Source of the DNA: JAGGAG01 sp031402225
Lineage (GTDB): Bacteria > Gemmatimonadota > Gemmatimonadetes > Gemmatimonadales > GWC2-71-9
NCBI GenBank assembly: GCA_031402225.1
Contig: JANNSD010000149.1
Span: 1-8,849, forward strand
Reading direction: 5' to 3'
DNA: 8,849 bases
The position numbers were made by a program, and so were the translations under genes. A model generated the notes under the pieces. That model was not told the origin of the DNA and ran no database searches. It saw nothing but the letters and a program-made list of their open reading frames with translations. Below, piece by piece: positions 6,590 to 8,849 of this stretch. How positions within the stretch are numbered: position 1 is the stretch's first letter; the number at the start of each line of letters is the position of its first letter.

Positions 6590-6990
6590 CCTCAGGACAT
6601 GACGCGTGAAGGGATGTTCGCTCGGCCACATGCGGATGACAAGCAGGACGGGGAGGACGGGCCAGGCGAGGTTGGAGCCGAACACCATCGCGATATTGTC
6701 GGCCTTGTGGATACCCAGTTTCTCCTCGAACAGGATGATCACCACGTTGGTGAAGAGCATGGTTGCGTAGATGATGGTGGGAAGGCGAATATGCGGCCGT
6801 ACCAGTGGAAGAGGTCGACCGCGGCCTTCGGGGGCCAGAGGGGGTAGGTGAAGTTCGAGGTGTCAGGAATGGGGACCTGCTCGACATCGACGAAGTAGGT
6901 GATGAAGAACAGTTTGGAGGGGAAGAACCCCAGGAACTCCCAGTCGAACTTCCGTTCGGCGAGGGGGATTGGCTGACGATCGGGGTTCAC
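6587..6990 (-). pseudogene. EXPERA/TMEM97-like membrane protein, disrupted by internal deletion
   Basis: Two halves of one membrane protein lie in different minus-strand frames. The first, from GTG at 6990, has a hydrophobic helix KLFFITYFVDVEQV and then WPPKAAVDLFHWYG, and stays open to a stop near 6724. The second enters at about 6793 as HIRLPTIIYATMLFTNVVII, followed by LFEEKLG, then a last helix AWPVLPVLLVIRMW, ending at TAA 6587-6589. From memory, human TMEM97 (EXPERA domain) reads ITLFMDLQAV, LLKWYA, about 43 residues including helix 2, then WIRTPAIIY, LFED and a last helix. The match on both sides is close, so helix 2 seems to have been deleted out of frame at about 6791-6800. The GTG overlaps the HEPN stop (GTGA). 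EXPERA proteins bind or isomerise sterol-like lipids; the role of bacterial members is unclear. Family assignment is by recalled alignment. Confidence 0.62.
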
Positions 6991-7439
6991 GCCAGGCCCC
7001 GGGGAATGAGTGCCTTGTGGTTCTTCTTCATCCACTTCACCACCTGCCCGCGAAGCACGGTCACTATCTCGTAAAGTTCCTTCGCCTCAGCCGTTGAGGT
7101 AGTACCCGCGCGCTCGTAGTTGTTCTGATTGCGCTTGCGGCGTACGGAGTCCAGAAGGTTCACTATCGCCTCCGCCGTGCCAGCCGTTTCGCGCAAGGAA
7201 AGAATCGCTCGTTCATGCGCGCGTTCCCGGGCGGGCCGGAAACCAGCTGCGGCCAGGGCCAGGATGGCGAGCTGGAGGGCGGCATTGTAGGTGATGCCCA
7301 GTCGCCAATCCGCGCTCAATCGCGGAACCGCAGCATCGTTGAGATCGCGATCGACGAGCGCGAACAGGTCCGCGATCTCTGCGGGACTCGCTTCGTGGAC
7401 GACTATCCACCGACTAGCGAGCCAATCGCTCAAGGTCAT
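6987..7439 (-). CDS. HEPN-like protein, partner of the nucleotidyltransferase (putative toxin)
   Basis: This 150-residue, mainly alpha-helical protein resembles the HEPN-type proteins encoded after MNT nucleotidyltransferases. In such pairs the HEPN protein is the RNase toxin and the MNT protein its antitoxin, which in HepT/MntA blocks it by AMPylating a tyrosine. The key segment is LLDSVRRKRNQNNYERAG (95-112), the helix turn that in canonical HEPN RNases carries R-x4-6-H. Here it reads R103-N-Q-N-N-Y108, with Tyr where His would be, so RNase activity is not assured. A long helix bundle (52-90) and a basic C-terminus (KWMKKNHK) surround it. I chose ATG at 7439 (MTLSDW); the frame is open to 7478, but that extension would overlap the partner further. 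The 26-bp overlap with the nucleotidyltransferase indicates translational coupling, and no clear ribosome-binding site is needed. Its stop overlaps the next gene's GTG. Confidence 0.75.
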   Translation of the reverse strand: MTLSDWLASRWIVVHEASPAEIADLFALVDRDLNDAAVPRLSADWRLGITYNAALQLAILALAAAGFRPARERAHERAILSLRETAGTAEAIVNLLDSVRRKRNQNNYERAGTTSTAEAKELYEIVTVLRGQVVKWMKKNHKALIPRGLA

Positions 7440-8025
7440 GTTCGTCGCCCGCGATGAAAAGCTTCGGCCCCGATACAACCCGGCTCAGGAAGGCAGTGCC
7501 GCCCTTGAGTCGCTTCCGGAACTCACCGATAGGATACACCGAGGGATTCACCTCACGCCCAAGGCGCGCTTCGGCGGCGCGAACAGCGGGGACAATGTCC
7601 GTCAGTGTCGCATCGCCGAGCACAAGGAGATCGACGTCACTGGACGCGGTTTGTGACCCGGCCGCAATCGACCCATAGACGAGTGCCAGGACCACCTGTC
7701 CCGAGCTGACAAGGGGCGCGAGTTCGGAGCGCAGTACCTCAGTCGCACCGGTGGTCTTCTCCATTATGGCTTGCAGCTCACGAAACACGACCGCGTCTGC
7801 ATTCGCTGAAAAGTAGACCTGGCGCCCCTCGCTGGTTCGCCGCACCAGCCCCGCCTCAACCAAATGCCCAAGCTCGCGCTGGACCGCACCGGATCCACTC
7901 GCCACACGGCGAAAGATCTCGCGCATGTGAAAGCGCTCATCGGGGCGCCCGAGCAGCAGGCCGAGGACGGCCCTGCGGGTTCGCCCGAACAGGATGTCAC
8001 CCACTTCACTCGGTAATGTGCCCAT
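7414..8025 (-). CDS. Winged-helix nucleotidyltransferase (MNT-type, putative antitoxin and autoregulator)
   Basis: This 203-residue protein joins an N-terminal winged helix-turn-helix (about 10-78) to a minimal nucleotidyltransferase domain (about 95-200). The DNA-binding part shows RRAVLGLLLGRPD (17-29), a recognition region with SGSGAVQRELGHL (43-55), and a wing GLVRRTSEGRQVYF (59-72). The catalytic part has GS-x-A-A-G (118-123) and SDVDLLVLGD (129-138), giving Gly118-Ser119 with Asp130 and Asp132. The usual third acidic residue is not obvious; VNPSVYP (159-165) lies near its place. The domain order and length fit the wHTH-MNT proteins found next to small HEPN genes. ATG at 8025 has no ribosome-binding site and sits inside a palindrome, so the mRNA may be nearly leaderless. 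It lies 35 bp after the dehydrogenase and overlaps the HEPN gene by 26 bp. Antitoxin function is inferred from the family. Confidence 0.88.
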   Translation of the reverse strand: MGTLPSEVGDILFGRTRRAVLGLLLGRPDERFHMREIFRRVASGSGAVQRELGHLVEAGLVRRTSEGRQVYFSANADAVVFRELQAIMEKTTGATEVLRSELAPLVSSGQVVLALVYGSIAAGSQTASSDVDLLVLGDATLTDIVPAVRAAEARLGREVNPSVYPIGEFRKRLKGGTAFLSRVVSGPKLFIAGDEHDLERLAR

Positions 8026-8054
8026 AATGGGTGCGAATGTACCCTAAATGGGTA
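8021..8054 (-). promoter_or_regulatory. Paired palindromic operators at the nucleotidyltransferase start
   Basis: Two related palindromes occur on the plus strand: CCCATAATGGG (8021-8031) and TACCCTAAATGGGTA (8040-8054). The shared unit CCC-N2-AATGGGT starts at 8021 and at 8042, exactly 21 bp or two helical turns apart. The first site covers the start codon (8023-8025). A -10-like TAGGGT (8041-8046, minus strand) falls within the second. This fits an operator bound by the winged-helix nucleotidyltransferase itself, repressing its own operon. The DNA pattern is observed; the bound protein is inferred. Confidence 0.6.
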
Positions 8055-8060
8055 CGCCGG

Positions 8061-8849
8061 TCAAGGAGGTGAGGCCGCGGGCCGGGCGTCGATGCCGAAG
8101 TCGGCCAGCACGGCGGCGTACCAGTCATCATCGCTCATGGCACCCCAGTCGACCCACTGCTCGTCGGTCTTACCCTTGCGCCACGCGAGGAATGGCTCAG
8201 CGTCGGGACCGACGGGGTGCCGGAGTTGCCAGGTGCCGCTGCCGACGATGTCGAGCACCTTGTCGGCCACGAGGGACGGGAGGACCGGTGCGGTCAGGAC
8301 GGCGACAAACAGCGCGGCGAAGCGCTGTTGTCCGAGATAGGGAGACGGCGCCACGGAGGTGCTGATGCGCCGGGCCATTGGGGTATCGATGATACCGGGT
8401 TCGACAATCGCCACGTGGATGCCGAACTGTTTCACTTCCTGAGCCAGCGCCTCGCTCAGGGCCTCGAGGGCGAACTTCGACGCGCCGTAGCTGGCGAGCG
8501 GGGTGTTGGCAATGTGGCCGGCGACGGACGAGATGTTGATGATGGTGCCGCTCCGGCGCTGGCGCATTGAGGGAAGCACCGCCTGGATGCACCGGATGAC
8601 GCCGAAGTAGTTGGTCTCCATGACGGAGCGGAACTCGGCGAGGGGGAGCTCCTCGACGGTGCCGCTCTTCTCGATGCCGGCGTTGTTGACGAGCACATCG
8701 ATTGGCCTGAGCGCCTTCACCGCGGCGGCGATGCCCTGCGTGACCGACGCGTCGGTGTCCACATCCATGGCGATGACGGTGATCGGCAGCTTCTCCTTCG
8801 CGGCCTGCTCGGCGAGCTGGGGCGCGCGCCCGGGGTTCCGCATGGTGGC
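8061..8849 (-). CDS. Short-chain dehydrogenase/reductase (5' end beyond window)
   Basis: The visible 262 residues are most of a classical short-chain dehydrogenase, an NAD(P)H-dependent oxidoreductase of the cytoplasm. The frame is open to the edge and begins ATMRNPGRAP, the segment that follows strand 2 in this family. The TGxxxGIG nucleotide-binding motif and the true start therefore lie outside; the ATG at 8843 is internal. In visible numbering it has the D-V-D after strand 3 (29-31), NNAG (55-58), Asn80, the catalytic Ser pair (107-108), Tyr121-x3-Lys125 and VEPG-x-x-DTPM. The catalytic tetrad is complete. A C-terminal tail of about 50 residues with TWQLRHPVGPDAEPFLAWR and WVDWG is typical of SDR proteins annotated only as oxidoreductases. 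Substrate is unknown. It lies 35 bp upstream of the nucleotidyltransferase on the same strand. It is a different subfamily from the relic at 3153-3299. Confidence 0.93.
   Translation of the reverse strand, partial: ATMRNPGRAPQLAEQAAKEKLPITVIAMDVDTDASVTQGIAAAVKALRPIDVLVNNAGIEKSGTVEELPLAEFRSVMETNYFGVIRCIQAVLPSMRQRRSGTIINISSVAGHIANTPLASYGASKFALEALSEALAQEVKQFGIHVAIVEPGIIDTPMARRISTSVAPSPYLGQQRFAALFVAVLTAPVLPSLVADKVLDIVGSGTWQLRHPVGPDAEPFLAWRKGKTDEQWVDWGAMSDDDWYAAVLADFGIDARPAASPP

Noticed and set aside
6776..6800. Single-base sequencing error as the only cause of the broken membrane gene
   Set aside because: Joining the frames with one base would still leave out the whole second helix between WYG and HIR. 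An assembly collapse remains possible and is listed as a check.
8063..8073. AAGGAGGTGAG on the plus strand, a perfect ribosome-binding-site sequence
   Set aside because: It is the complement of the last codons of the dehydrogenase (Ser-Pro-Pro-stop). The nearest plus-strand ATG (8092) is too far away and begins a motif-free shadow frame.
1..8849. tRNA, rRNA, insertion sequence or phage integration site
   Set aside because: No cloverleaf, rRNA segment, transposase or integrase motif was found on reading either strand. A covariance-model scan was not possible here.

Overview
The window is very GC-rich (about 70% by eye) and carries a mixed set of enzyme, signalling and accessory genes. A secreted S9A prolyl oligopeptidase, a secreted creatininase-family protein and a membrane-anchored Hanks-type kinase with a coiled-coil tail together suggest a soil or freshwater Gram-negative bacterium, possibly Gemmatimonadota. 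This is an inference from gene style; there is no rRNA or other marker gene here.

Layout. At the left edge lies the first 89 codons of an NAD-dependent aldehyde dehydrogenase (minus strand, 1..267). A 549-bp GC-rich divergent spacer (268..816) follows, with short direct repeats, a G-quadruplex motif and one copy of a 43-bp repeat. The plus-strand prolyl oligopeptidase (817..2934) comes next. Behind it is a 382-bp convergent spacer (2935..3316) holding a second, inverted copy of the 43-bp repeat, a 20-bp direct repeat, a decayed short-chain dehydrogenase fragment with its Y-x3-K motif, and a possible bidirectional terminator.

From 3317 to the right edge every gene is on the minus strand and closely spaced. 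In transcription order they are: a 5'-truncated short-chain dehydrogenase (8849..8061), a winged-helix nucleotidyltransferase (8025..7414), a HEPN-like partner overlapping it by 26 bp (7439..6987), a broken four-helix membrane protein resembling the EXPERA/TMEM97 family (6990..6587), a secreted creatininase-family protein (6576..5590), a 98-residue protein of unknown function (5548..5252), and a Ser/Thr protein kinase with membrane segments and a C-terminal coiled coil (5215..3317). Gaps of -26 to +41 bp, a GTGA stop/start overlap and a TAAGGAG stop/ribosome-binding-site overlap suggest co-transcription of at least large parts of this run.

The most notable points are: (i) a HEPN/MNT-type toxin-antitoxin module whose nucleotidyltransferase carries its own DNA-binding domain and has two CCC-N2-AATGGGT palindromic sites exactly 21 bp apart over its start codon; (ii) the EXPERA-like gene, which has lost its second membrane helix by an out-of-frame internal deletion; (iii) the dehydrogenase relic; and (iv) the inverted 43-bp repeat pair bracketing the peptidase gene.
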